A model generated the notes under the pieces. The model was not told where the DNA came from and searched no databases. It was given only the letters and a program-made list of their open reading frames with translations. From Hyphomicrobiales bacterium (GTDB lineage: Bacteria; Pseudomonadota; Alphaproteobacteria; Rhizobiales; Aestuariivirgaceae): a DNA stretch of 5,276 bases. Made by a program: the position numbers and the translations under genes. The stretch lies in the NCBI GenBank assembly GCA_013002595.1, contig JABDJG010000029.1, forward strand, positions 1-5,276. The letters run 5' to 3'. Within the stretch, counting starts at the first letter, position 1. The number at the start of each line of letters is the position of its first letter. Of this stretch, positions 1-5,276 are shown in pieces.

Positions 1-150
1 TCATCCCTCCATTTGCCTGGCCGCGCGTCTGTGACTGCGGCGCCACTGTTCAGGCTTTCTGAGATCATGGCAACACCAATCAGGCGCATCACGCCCAAGA
101 TGTGAACAAATTCATGAGACTCCACATCTAGCCCACCGGGCTGCTCTATG

Positions 151-180
151 TTGCATGGCTGCCGCACAATCAAGTATCGT
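151..180 (+). promoter_or_regulatory. Weak sigma70-type promoter candidate upstream of the DUF2189 gene
   Basis: A TTGCAT box (151-156) is followed after 18 bases by TATCGT (175-180), and the gene start lies about 33 bases further on. Each box matches the housekeeping consensus at four of six positions, so this could be chance. It is the best-placed candidate in the gene-free first 212 bases. A short hairpin (AGCCC-ACC-GGGCT, 130-142) lies just upstream but has no T-run, so I do not call it a terminator. Confidence 0.25.
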
Positions 181-212
181 GGGATAGTCGTTCAAAATCG
201 AATGCAATCATC

Positions 213-1004
213 ATGGCAAACAGCGGTCCGGTTACCAGTCCTGAAATACTGAAAATGCCCGAAATCCGTACCGTGGAGACACGGGACGTGACCGATGCGT
301 TAAAGGCAGGGCTTGCCGATTTCATTGCAGCGCCGCTCTACGGATTGTTCTTTGGCGGCGTGTGCGCCGGCCTGGGATTGCTGATCCTGGTCAGCCTTTC
401 AAAGTTCGGCGTCGGATGGATGATCATACCGATCGCCGTCGGTTTTCCGCTTGTCGGACCTTTCATGGCAGCCGGGCTGTATGAGGTCAGCCGCAGGAGA
501 TCGGCCGGCAGCCCGCTCAACTGGCGGGAAATCGTGTTCCTGATGTTCTATCAGCGCGAACGGCAGTTTGCCTACGTCGGTATTCTTGTCATGTGCATTT
601 TCTGGATATGGATGTTTGCCGGCCGGATCCTGTTTGCGCTGTTTATCGGTTCGCATCACTTTGCGGGTATGGCAGCCTTTGCCGAGACAATGCTGACCAC
701 TCCGCACGGTCTGGGATTTCTTGCCGTTGGTTCTCTCCTTGGCGCAATCTTGGCCTTTGTCCTTTTTGCATCCACCGTCATCACCATGCCAATGCTGGTT
801 GAGCGTGATGTCGACATCATCTCGGCCATCATCACAAGCTTCAACACGGTCTATGCAAGTCCGTTTGCGATGATCGGCTGGGGCATTGTGGTGACTGCAT
901 TGCTCATTCTTGCCATGCTGCCGGCATTTCTGGGTCTGGTGGTTGTGTTGCCCATATTGGGCCATGCTACGTGGCACTTGTACAAGCGGGCAATTGTCGC
1001 GTGA
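213..1004 (+). CDS. DUF2189 family integral membrane protein
   Basis: This 263-residue polytopic inner-membrane protein has no established function. About 35 soluble N-terminal residues contain a PEIRTV element that I associate with the start of the DUF2189 family. Hydrophobic segments follow at roughly residues 40-62, 68-90, 120-145, 168-192 and 218-250. Conserved-looking landmarks are GLYEVSRR (88-95), TMPMLVERDVD (191-201), the stretch SFNTVYASP (209-217), and the C-terminal GHATWHLYKRA (250-260). These fit DUF2189 (predicted integral membrane proteins of proteobacteria), and the length is usual. The start is uncertain: neither the ATG at 213 nor the in-frame ATG at 255 has a good Shine-Dalgarno sequence. 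I kept 213, but 255 would place the protein start directly at PEIR. The next gene begins 23 bases after the stop on the same strand, so the two are probably co-transcribed. Family recognition is by eye. Confidence 0.85.
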   Translation: MANSGPVTSPEILKMPEIRTVETRDVTDALKAGLADFIAAPLYGLFFGGVCAGLGLLILVSLSKFGVGWMIIPIAVGFPLVGPFMAAGLYEVSRRRSAGSPLNWREIVFLMFYQRERQFAYVGILVMCIFWIWMFAGRILFALFIGSHHFAGMAAFAETMLTTPHGLGFLAVGSLLGAILAFVLFASTVITMPMLVERDVDIISAIITSFNTVYASPFAMIGWGIVVTALLILAMLPAFLGLVVVLPILGHATWHLYKRAIVA

Positions 1005-1016
1005 CCTGCACCTGCA

Positions 1017-1022
1017 CGGGAG
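1017..1022 (+). promoter_or_regulatory. Ribosome binding site fixing the dacB start
   Basis: CGGGAG ends five bases before the ATG at 1028. It supports that codon over the in-frame GTG at 971, which lies inside the DUF2189 gene. The site falls in the 23-base gap between the two genes, with no room for a separate terminator, consistent with one transcript. Confidence 0.6.
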
Positions 1023-1027
1023 CTGTC

Positions 1028-2221
1028 ATGTGGTCTCGCCTTTTAGCCCTCGCCTTTGCACTCATCTTGCTGCCCGCCACGGCCCACGCCGGTGTGAGAG
1101 AGAAGATCGCGGCTCTGGCGCCGTCGGGACTGGTGCTGGTGCTGGACGAAAAGGGCAACGAGCTCATTGCCCAGAACGCCGACCAGCCCTTTGTCCCGGC
1201 GTCCGTCGCCAAAGTCGTCACTGCCTGGCTGGCGATGGAGGTTTTGGGCAGCGGCCACCGCTTTGAGACCCGGTTCTACTGCGATGAACAACGGGTGCTC
1301 TATGTTCGCGGCGGCGGCGACCCGTTCCTGATCTCCGAGGAGCTGGCGCTGCTCGCCCCCAAACTCGTTGCCGCAACGGGCACGGAGCCGTTCACCGGCC
1401 TCGTGCTCGATGCGAGCTACTACCCGGCCGATCTTCGCATCCCGGGCATCGAGGCGACCGATGAGGCCTATGATGCGCTGAACTCGGCGCTTGCGGTGAA
1501 CTTCAACACGATCCACGCCGTGCGCCGCGGCAAAAAAGTGCGCTCTGCTGAAAAGCAGACCCCGATCACACCGCTGGCGATCAGCCAGTTCCGGGCGCGC
1601 GGCCCGAACGGCCGGGGCCGCATCAGTCTCGCCCAGCAAGATCCGGCGGTGAGCGTGCATTATGCCGGCGAGCTGCTTTCAGCCTTCATCAAACGGGCCG
1701 GCGGCAGCGTCAAAGGCAAGATCGAGGCCGGATCCGTGCCAAAGGGTCTCGAGCCGGTCTACGTCCACCGCCAGTCGCGCGCGCTGCCGCAAATTCTGAA
1801 ACAGCTGCTCCTCGGTTCGAACAACTACATCGCCAACCAGGTCTTCCTGGAGATCGGCGCACACCGCCTGGGCGGGCCGGTCGGTCTCGACAAGTCATTG
1901 AAGGTCGCGCGCGAAATGCTCGCCAAACACGGTCTCGCCGAGGCCATCGATCTCAAGGAGGGTTCAGGCATCAGCCGCGATAACCGTTTCACGGCCCGCG
2001 GCCTTGCCAAGGTGCTCGACTTGTTTGCCGGCCATGCCAAGCTGCTGCGCGGGCGGCGCAGCGGCTCACGGTTCAAGACGGGCACTATCTCTGGCGTGCG
2101 CACGCTGGCCGGCTACGCCAATACCTCCAGGCACGGCCGGGTGCGGTTTGTGATCTCGCTCGCCGGCAACACCGGGCGGCTGCGCTTCCGATTGCTCAGG
2201 GCCATCGAGCGCGGACTGTAA
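1028..2221 (+). CDS. dacB: D-alanyl-D-alanine carboxypeptidase/endopeptidase, PBP4 type (peptidase S13)
   Basis: This is a periplasmic low-molecular-mass class C penicillin-binding protein of 397 residues. Such enzymes remove the terminal D-Ala of peptidoglycan stem peptides and/or cut D-Ala-mDAP cross-links. Residues 1-21 form a signal peptide: MWSR, a hydrophobic core, then a TAHA-G cleavage site. All three active-site motifs are present: SVAK (nucleophile S59, K62), SNN (S264-N266) and KTG (350-352). A GSGISRDNR stretch near 322-330 is typical of the family. The protein is shorter than E. coli PBP4 (477 residues). The distance from SxxK to SxN is about 205 residues, against about 244 there, so the inserted middle domains are reduced. 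The ATG at 1028 was chosen because GGGAG (1018-1022) sits five bases upstream and the signal peptide begins there. An in-frame GTG at 971 would overlap the upstream gene and spoil the signal peptide. The symbol is by family analogy; which activity dominates cannot be told. Confidence 0.92.
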   Translation: MWSRLLALAFALILLPATAHAGVREKIAALAPSGLVLVLDEKGNELIAQNADQPFVPASVAKVVTAWLAMEVLGSGHRFETRFYCDEQRVLYVRGGGDPFLISEELALLAPKLVAATGTEPFTGLVLDASYYPADLRIPGIEATDEAYDALNSALAVNFNTIHAVRRGKKVRSAEKQTPITPLAISQFRARGPNGRGRISLAQQDPAVSVHYAGELLSAFIKRAGGSVKGKIEAGSVPKGLEPVYVHRQSRALPQILKQLLLGSNNYIANQVFLEIGAHRLGGPVGLDKSLKVAREMLAKHGLAEAIDLKEGSGISRDNRFTARGLAKVLDLFAGHAKLLRGRRSGSRFKTGTISGVRTLAGYANTSRHGRVRFVISLAGNTGRLRFRLLRAIERGL

Positions 2222-2270
2222 CCTGAGTGGCTGACCTCAAGGATTGCCAGCCGCGATATGCGCCAGGACA

Positions 2271-2945
2271 TCATCCAGCCAGAAATTCCTTTCCAAAGAT
2301 GAAGACAGCGATTGGTACTGGAGCAACAGCTGCGGCAATCGTGAGCAGAAATCCCGGGATTGAGAAGAGCCGGCTAACGCCTGCAAGCATTGCAATACCG
2401 CCACCTCCGCCAATCAAGAAGTTGCCCGGCACATTTAGCGCCACAGCGAGGGCGAGATACCGATGGCGAAGCAAGAAAGGCAAGTGACGGTTGGGGGCTT
2501 TGTCGGCCAGGAACGCGAGCCTTTCTTGCTGGTCGAGCGGCTCGATCGCCTTGAGAAGTTCGGACATGCGTTTGAACCTGATATCCTCAGACAGTCGGAT
2601 CAAGACAGACAAAGGAATGAGGCGCCCTACGACGAAACTGAGTGAGAGACCGGCAAGGGTGCAGACGTAGACAAGGAAGGCGATGGGCGGGCCCAGCATC
2701 GCAATGAGCGCCAGTCCGATTTCGGCGCCCGGTACGAACGGTATTGCCAGCAATATCGAATATAGTGCGGCAGAAACCGTAATGGTCCTGTGGACCGCAT
2801 CTTCATTACCAGGCCGGACCTGAAAGTTCAGCGAGTCTGCTATGGTATGGACGGCGAGATTGGCTGCAATTAGCAGTCCAACGAGGCAGGCGATTTTGGC
2901 TATGGTCTGCCAGCGGAACATTGCCGCCCATCGGCCCCGGGACAT
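2271..2945 (-). CDS. Polytopic membrane protein, remotely DedA/VTT-like
   Basis: This 224-residue membrane protein cannot be named with certainty. Hydrophobic segments lie near residues 15-35, 55-72, 76-105, 161-180 and 185-218. A charged, probably cytoplasmic stretch (about 117-160, rich in E, K and R) separates two halves. Each half carries a proline-glycine motif after a hydrophobic run: FVPGAE (70-75) and NVPGN (171-175), the latter followed by a run of five glycines. This two-half, PG-containing layout and the Gly-Arg after the third segment (VVGR) recall the VTT/DedA/TVP38 (SNARE-associated) superfamily of lipid-handling membrane proteins. The likeness is remote and inferred. The start is uncertain: the ATG at 2945 follows the upstream stop by one base, a TTG at 2963 would overlap that gene, and an ATG at 2921 is also possible. 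The gene is convergent with dacB, with 49 bases between stops and no clear terminator. Confidence 0.75.
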   Translation of the reverse strand: MSRGRWAAMFRWQTIAKIACLVGLLIAANLAVHTIADSLNFQVRPGNEDAVHRTITVSAALYSILLAIPFVPGAEIGLALIAMLGPPIAFLVYVCTLAGLSLSFVVGRLIPLSVLIRLSEDIRFKRMSELLKAIEPLDQQERLAFLADKAPNRHLPFLLRHRYLALAVALNVPGNFLIGGGGGIAMLAGVSRLFSIPGFLLTIAAAVAPVPIAVFIFGKEFLAG

Positions 2946-2946
2946 G

Positions 2947-3438
2947 TCATTGCGTACTTGCAACCGGCGTCGATCGACCGATCAGCTTACCTTCGAACTC
3001 AAAGTTATTCTCGACTGTCCAGTACCAGCGTTTTACCGTCCAGGTTGAGATCCCCTTGATTGTGTCGCCCTGTATGGTGCCACGCCAAATGATTTTCGCA
3101 TCTTTGTAAGGGCACTGTGTCTCGCTGACAAACTCGGTCTGATTGCCATTTCTTCTCACGAAGTAAGGTCGTGCCGGATACTTGCATCTCAACTCACATT
3201 CCTTGGAGACGAACCTTCCGTTCGCGAAGACAAAGGTGTCTTTGATATCTTTCGGCTTGCCATCCGGTCCAAGCGCACCTGTGAAAGTCATGCCATCGAG
3301 CGGGCCGCTACCGGTCTCTTCGGTGTCTTCGATTGCACCTGCAATTTTCGGGTCTGAAGCCGATGACAGGCCAAACCAGCCGGAGACTGCCGCCACCAGC
3401 ACGACAATAAAGCCCACAATGAGTTTTGATCTTTGCAT
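2947..3438 (-). CDS. Membrane-anchored or secreted protein of unknown function
   Basis: This 163-residue protein belongs to a hypothetical family that I recognise by pattern but cannot name. Residues 6-23 form a hydrophobic N-terminal segment after two basic residues. It is either a signal anchor or an uncleaved or cleaved signal peptide; no lipobox cysteine is visible. An acidic, low-complexity linker (about 30-45) leads to a compact domain starting LDGMTFTG (47-54). That domain alternates beta-like stretches and ends in KRWYWT (136-141) and NFEFEGKL (145-152), a layout suggesting a small beta-barrel or lipocalin-like fold outside the cytoplasm. It has three cysteines (C81, C85, C109); CxxxC plus one allows a disulfide in the periplasm. 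The ATG at 3438 is supported by AGGA (complement of 3446-3449), seven bases upstream. It is the first gene of a two-gene unit with the membrane protein that follows one base after its stop, suggesting a shared envelope role. Confidence 0.82.
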   Translation of the reverse strand: MQRSKLIVGFIVVLVAAVSGWFGLSSASDPKIAGAIEDTEETGSGPLDGMTFTGALGPDGKPKDIKDTFVFANGRFVSKECELRCKYPARPYFVRRNGNQTEFVSETQCPYKDAKIIWRGTIQGDTIKGISTWTVKRWYWTVENNFEFEGKLIGRSTPVASTQ

Positions 3439-3519
3439 CGCAGCATCCTAGCTATGCGCAACCCCAGTCAGGCTGCCGTATATCTCGTCCGGAGAACTCC
3501 CCGACGCTGGAATGCAGTT

Positions 3520-3548
3520 ACAATACTCGATCCAGGCACAATTATCAA
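3520..3548 (-). promoter_or_regulatory. Promoter candidate for the leftward two-gene unit
   Basis: Read on the minus strand, TTGATA (3548-3543) is separated by exactly 17 bases from TATTGT (3525-3520). The -35 box matches the sigma70 consensus at five of six positions and the -10 at four of six. Transcription would start near 3513, leaving a leader of about 75 bases before the ATG at 3438. Confidence 0.45.
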
Positions 3549-3556
3549 AATTGGAC

Positions 3557-3583
3557 GCTGGTTACCAACCAGCCGATGTTGGT
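3557..3583. promoter_or_regulatory. Palindrome between divergent promoters, candidate operator
   Basis: GCTGGTT-ACC-AACCAGC (3557-3573) is a perfect inverted repeat with seven-base arms and a three-base centre. Overlapping it, ACCAAC (3564-3569) pairs with GTTGGT (3578-3583) across eight bases. The site lies between the -35 boxes of the leftward (3543-3548) and rightward (3603-3608) promoter candidates, where one dimeric regulator could act on both. No regulator gene is present in the window, so the binding protein is unknown and operator function is inferred. Confidence 0.4.
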
Positions 3584-3602
3584 GTCGCGAGAGGGGATGT
3601 GT

Positions 3603-3631
3603 TTGTCCACCGCCGGGCCACGATGTAATAT
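3603..3631 (+). promoter_or_regulatory. Promoter candidate for the methyltransferase gene
   Basis: TTGTCC (3603-3608) and TAATAT (3626-3631) are separated by exactly 17 bases, each matching consensus at four of six positions. Transcription would begin near 3638, leaving a leader of about 37 bases before the ATG at 3675. This placement also argues that the long in-frame extension back to 3426 is not translated. Confidence 0.4.
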
Positions 3632-3663
3632 TGATATGGAATTCCAGTATCGAACAATTGGCT

Positions 3664-3670
3664 GGGGAGA
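3664..3670 (+). promoter_or_regulatory. Ribosome binding site fixing the methyltransferase start
   Basis: GGGGAGA ends four bases before the ATG at 3675. The alternative in-frame ATG at 3636 has no purine-rich sequence upstream, and the earliest one, at 3426, overlaps the oppositely oriented gene. This decides for a 273-residue protein. Confidence 0.65.
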
Positions 3671-3674
3671 AGAT

Positions 3675-4496
3675 ATGGCCGATCAGGTGGAGGCCCATTA
3701 CGCCGGTGGCGGAGCTTTGGCTGACCGGATAGCAGACAGCCTGCGCAAGGCCGGCAAGGACCTTGCCGGATTGAAGACAGCCGATCTGGCAACCGTCGAT
3801 GAATTTCACATCCGCGGGCGCAAGGCGACCCTCGAACTGGCGGAACACATGAAATTGAGCGGCGCGGCGCGGGTTCTCGATATCGGGAGCGGATTGGGTG
3901 GACCGGCCAGAACGATCGCGGAGACATATGGCTGCAGCGTGTCCGGCATCGATTTGACCGAGGCGTTTTGTGAGGCCGCACGCGCCTTGTCCGATTGGGT
4001 CGGCCTGGGCCATCATGTTGATTTCCAACAGGGCGATGCGACCGACCTGCCGTTTCCGGACGATCACTTCGATGCCGCGATGACAATCCATGTCGCCATG
4101 AATATTGCTGCCAAGGATAAGCTCTACAGCCACGCCAAACGCGTCTTGAAGCCGGGCGGCATTTTCGTTGCGTATGACGTGCTACAGGGTGAGGGCGGTG
4201 ATATCGTTTTTCCCGTGCCATGGGCGCGCGAGCCATCCATCAGCCACCTGGCGACGCCTGCGGAAATGACGTCACTTTTGACAGACGCGGGGTTCAAAAT
4301 CCTGGATGTTCGGGACTCGACCGATGAAAGCCAGCAGTGGTTTGAAGACAGGCTGGCGAGCCTGAACGCCTCGGGACCTCCGCCGGTATCGTTCCAGATC
4401 TTTCTCGGCGCCGATTTTCCGGCCATGACCCGCAACCAGGTTCAGAACCTCAAAGAGCGGCGGATCAGGACAGTGAGTTTCACCTGCCAGGCGTGA
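3675..4496 (+). CDS. Class I SAM-dependent methyltransferase
   Basis: This cytoplasmic methyltransferase has 273 residues and an unknown substrate. Motif I, VLDIGSGLGG (67-76), is the glycine-rich SAM loop. GIDLT (91-95) supplies the acidic residue expected to bind the ribose. GDATDLPF (120-127) covers the adenine-contacting region, and RVLKPGG (156-162) is the usual post-motif III element. The N-terminal part, with HYAGGGALADRI (8-19) and DEFHIRGRKAT (42-52), and the HVAMNI (139-144) and FPVPWA (179-184) elements mark a specific subgroup. Automated tools often label that subgroup UbiE/COQ5-like or sarcosine/dimethylglycine methyltransferase-like; neither can be confirmed here. The ATG at 3675 was chosen because GGGGAGA (3664-3670) precedes it. 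The reading frame stays open back to 3426, but that part runs through the promoter region and has no family-like sequence. The gene is transcribed away from the leftward two-gene unit. Confidence 0.9.
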   Translation: MADQVEAHYAGGGALADRIADSLRKAGKDLAGLKTADLATVDEFHIRGRKATLELAEHMKLSGAARVLDIGSGLGGPARTIAETYGCSVSGIDLTEAFCEAARALSDWVGLGHHVDFQQGDATDLPFPDDHFDAAMTIHVAMNIAAKDKLYSHAKRVLKPGGIFVAYDVLQGEGGDIVFPVPWAREPSISHLATPAEMTSLLTDAGFKILDVRDSTDESQQWFEDRLASLNASGPPPVSFQIFLGADFPAMTRNQVQNLKERRIRTVSFTCQA

Positions 4497-4517
4497 CAGC
4501 CCGCCGAGATTGGTCCC

Positions 4518-4567
4518 AGAGCGCGATCGTCTTTGATTGAATCAATCAAAGACGTGAATCGCCCTCT
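4518..4567. repeat. Long imperfect palindrome, unit 1 of a double intergenic repeat
   Basis: Twelve bases (4528-4539) pair perfectly with 4543-4554 around an AAT loop. After a three-base bulge (TGA, 4555-4557), GCGAT (4523-4527) pairs with ATCGC (4558-4562). Beyond one C/C mismatch, AGAG (4518-4521) pairs with CTCT (4564-4567). No T-run follows, so a classic rho-independent terminator is unlikely, although the hairpin could stop or stabilise the methyltransferase transcript, whose stop codon ends at 4496. The style recalls intergenic palindromic repeats of Rhizobiales genomes; I cannot confirm copy number. Confidence 0.65.
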
Positions 4568-4581
4568 AACATATTGGTGAC

Positions 4582-4629
4582 GATCAGTTTACTCACGTTT
4601 TGATGTTTCCTTCAGAACGTGAACTGATC
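4582..4629. repeat. Second imperfect palindrome, unit 2 of a double intergenic repeat
   Basis: GATCAGTT (4582-4589) pairs with AACTGATC (4622-4629), and CACGTT (4594-4599) with AACGTG (4616-4621). The left arm carries an unpaired TACT (4590-4593), and the loop is 16 bases. It lies 14 bases after unit 1 and shares ACGTGAA in its right arm (4617-4623, compare 4552-4558), suggesting a related, diverged copy. The small membrane-protein gene's promoter candidate starts 11 bases beyond it. Confidence 0.6.
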
Positions 4630-4640
4630 TAGCGCCGGCG

Positions 4641-4668
4641 TTGACGGCAGCGGCGTGGTGCGTATCGT
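4641..4668 (+). promoter_or_regulatory. Promoter candidate for the small membrane protein gene
   Basis: TTGACG (4641-4646) and TATCGT (4663-4668) are separated by 16 bases, matching consensus at five and four of six positions. The predicted start near 4675 leaves a leader of about 33 bases before the ATG at 4708. It lies just right of the double palindrome, so the gene need not depend on read-through from the methyltransferase. Confidence 0.35.
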
Positions 4669-4707
4669 GCTGTCCGTCGGGCGGGCAATGTAAAAGGGGC
4701 GGGGCTT

Positions 4708-5154
4708 ATGAATCAGATTTTTATCGTGGTTGCGGCAGTCGCCGGGTTTTTGATCGTATTCCCGTTGTTCTGGATGGGGATCGTTTATCTGATCTCGCGC
4801 ATCGGCGGCTGGGCGCGGCTGGCCGAGCGATATGCCGCCCAAGGGCCGGTTGCGGGCGATGCCTTTCGCATGTGCACGGCGCGGTTCAGTCATCTCGGCA
4901 ACTATAGAAACAACTTGAACCTGACGGTGTCCGGGTCCGGCATTCACATGCAGCCGATGGCCATTTTCAGCATGGGCCACGATCCGCTGTTCATTCCCTG
5001 GAACGCGATCACGGCACTTGAGAAGCGCAAGAAGCTGTTTTTTACCAGCGCGCAACTGCAGGTCAAAGACGACGATGCCGGCGGGACCACGAGGATTACC
5101 TTCTTCGGCCAGCCGGTGTCCGACAGCCTGCAGCGGCATTGTCCACAGAAGTGA
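4708..5154 (+). CDS. Small membrane-anchored protein of unknown function
   Basis: This 148-residue protein has a single strong hydrophobic segment at residues 4-30, followed by RIGGWARLAERY (31-42) and a soluble domain of about 100 residues. The soluble part has alternating strand-like stretches, including LNLTVSGSGIHM (70-81), and the element GHDPLFIPWNAI (90-101). Next come a basic patch, EKRKK (105-109), and strands near 110-120 and 127-133. Short beta-strands with an IPW-type turn suggest a small PH-like beta domain held at the membrane, which is inference. I recognise the pattern as a recurrent hypothetical family but know no function. The ATG at 4708 follows AAGGGG (4694-4699) at eight bases. 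The gene is convergent with the MttB-family gene, with 11 bases between stops. The last residues (LQRHCPQK) are variable-looking, and I see no sign of truncation. Confidence 0.8.
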   Translation: MNQIFIVVAAVAGFLIVFPLFWMGIVYLISRIGGWARLAERYAAQGPVAGDAFRMCTARFSHLGNYRNNLNLTVSGSGIHMQPMAIFSMGHDPLFIPWNAITALEKRKKLFFTSAQLQVKDDDAGGTTRITFFGQPVSDSLQRHCPQK

Positions 5155-5165
5155 TCAGGCGTCGC

Positions 5166-5276
5166 TTATGCGTAGCTGAGATCGGGCATCGATGATTTTC
5201 TGCGGGTGATGAATTCCTCAAGCGCCTCATCGATGGCCGGGTCGAGCAACGGCTGCTGGTACTCATGCAGCAGTTT
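5166..5276 (-). CDS. Trimethylamine methyltransferase family protein (MttB-like), C-terminal end only
   Basis: On the minus strand the frame is open from the right edge of the window to a TAA at 5168-5166, giving the last 36 residues of a larger protein. The peptide, including PLLDPAIDEALEEFITRRK, a short SSMPD and a final aromatic residue (SYA), matches the usual tail of MttB-family proteins: an acidic-to-basic helix followed by a short M-P-D end. In alphaproteobacteria these are mostly the non-pyrrolysine branch, which transfers methyl groups from quaternary amines such as glycine betaine to a corrinoid protein. The catalytic domain is outside the window, so branch and substrate cannot be judged. 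The start is beyond base 5276. Confidence 0.72.
   Translation of the reverse strand, partial: KLLHEYQQPLLDPAIDEALEEFITRRKSSMPDLSYA

Noticed and set aside
1..111. Possible gene ends at the left edge on either strand
   Set aside because: A rightward frame is open from 1 to a TGA at 100-102, and a leftward frame runs between stops at 109-111 and 1-3. Neither peptide resembles a known protein and codon use looks random, so no gene is called.
130..142. Small hairpin AGCCC-ACC-GGGCT as a terminator
   Set aside because: The stem is five base pairs with no following T-run and no supported gene upstream.
399..977. Long leftward open frame opposite the DUF2189 gene
   Set aside because: It encodes a His/Asp/Lys/Arg-rich, low-plausibility protein antisense to well-recognised membrane codons and has no ribosome binding site support; it is a shadow frame.
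971..1027. Upstream GTG start for the PBP4-type protein
   Set aside because: It overlaps the preceding gene by 34 bases, and its 19 extra residues (two cysteines, polar) would precede an otherwise textbook signal peptide that begins at 1028.
1043..1660. Long leftward open frame opposite dacB
   Set aside because: It is an antisense shadow in GC-rich coding sequence, rich in Arg, Ala and Gly, while the other strand carries intact catalytic motifs.
2222..2270. Terminator between the convergent dacB and DedA-like genes
   Set aside because: Only a four-base stem (TGAG with CTCA) is visible and there is no T-run on either strand.
3426..3674. In-frame extension of the methyltransferase by 83 codons
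   Set aside because: It lacks a ribosome binding site at its start, overlaps the start of the gene on the other strand, contains the palindrome and promoter candidate, and shows no family-like sequence. The ATG at 3675 has a strong ribosome binding site.
3468..4236. Two long leftward open frames opposite the methyltransferase
   Set aside because: Both are Arg/Pro/His-rich shadows of a clearly conserved gene and span its promoter region.

Overview
The window looks like chromosomal DNA of an alphaproteobacterium, most likely of the Hyphomicrobiales (Rhizobiales). The reasons are moderately high GC, a DUF2189 membrane protein, a trimethylamine methyltransferase-type (MttB family) gene end, and a pair of intergenic palindromes in the style of rhizobial intergenic repeats. 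The assignment rests on protein and repeat style recognised by eye, not on a search.

Layout: (1) 1-212 holds no gene I can support, only a weak promoter candidate. (2) 213-2221 (+) is a two-gene unit: a polytopic DUF2189 inner-membrane protein, then a secreted PBP4-type D-Ala-D-Ala carboxypeptidase/endopeptidase (peptidase S13) with all three catalytic motifs. (3) 2271-3438 (-) is a second two-gene unit, convergent with the first. It encodes a membrane-anchored, cysteine-containing protein with a beta-rich outer domain, and one base later a polytopic membrane protein with a remote likeness to DedA/VTT proteins. (4) 3439-3674 is a divergent intergenic region with a promoter candidate facing each way and a perfect 7-3-7 palindrome between their -35 boxes, a plausible operator. 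(5) 3675-4496 (+) is a class I SAM-dependent methyltransferase. (6) 4497-4707 contains two adjacent imperfect palindromes that look like diverged copies of one repeat unit. (7) 4708-5154 (+) is a small membrane-anchored protein of unknown function. (8) 5166-5276 (-) is the last 36 codons of an MttB-family gene that enters from the right edge.

Functionally, the left half concerns the cell envelope: peptidoglycan trimming next to integral membrane proteins, and a membrane/envelope pair on the other strand. The right half has two methyl-transfer proteins separated by one small membrane protein, but nothing in the sequence shows that they share a pathway. I see no CRISPR array, tRNA, rRNA, insertion sequence, phage gene or defence system. 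The window reads as an ordinary chromosomal segment. Its most interesting parts are non-coding: the palindrome in the divergent promoter region and the double palindromic element.
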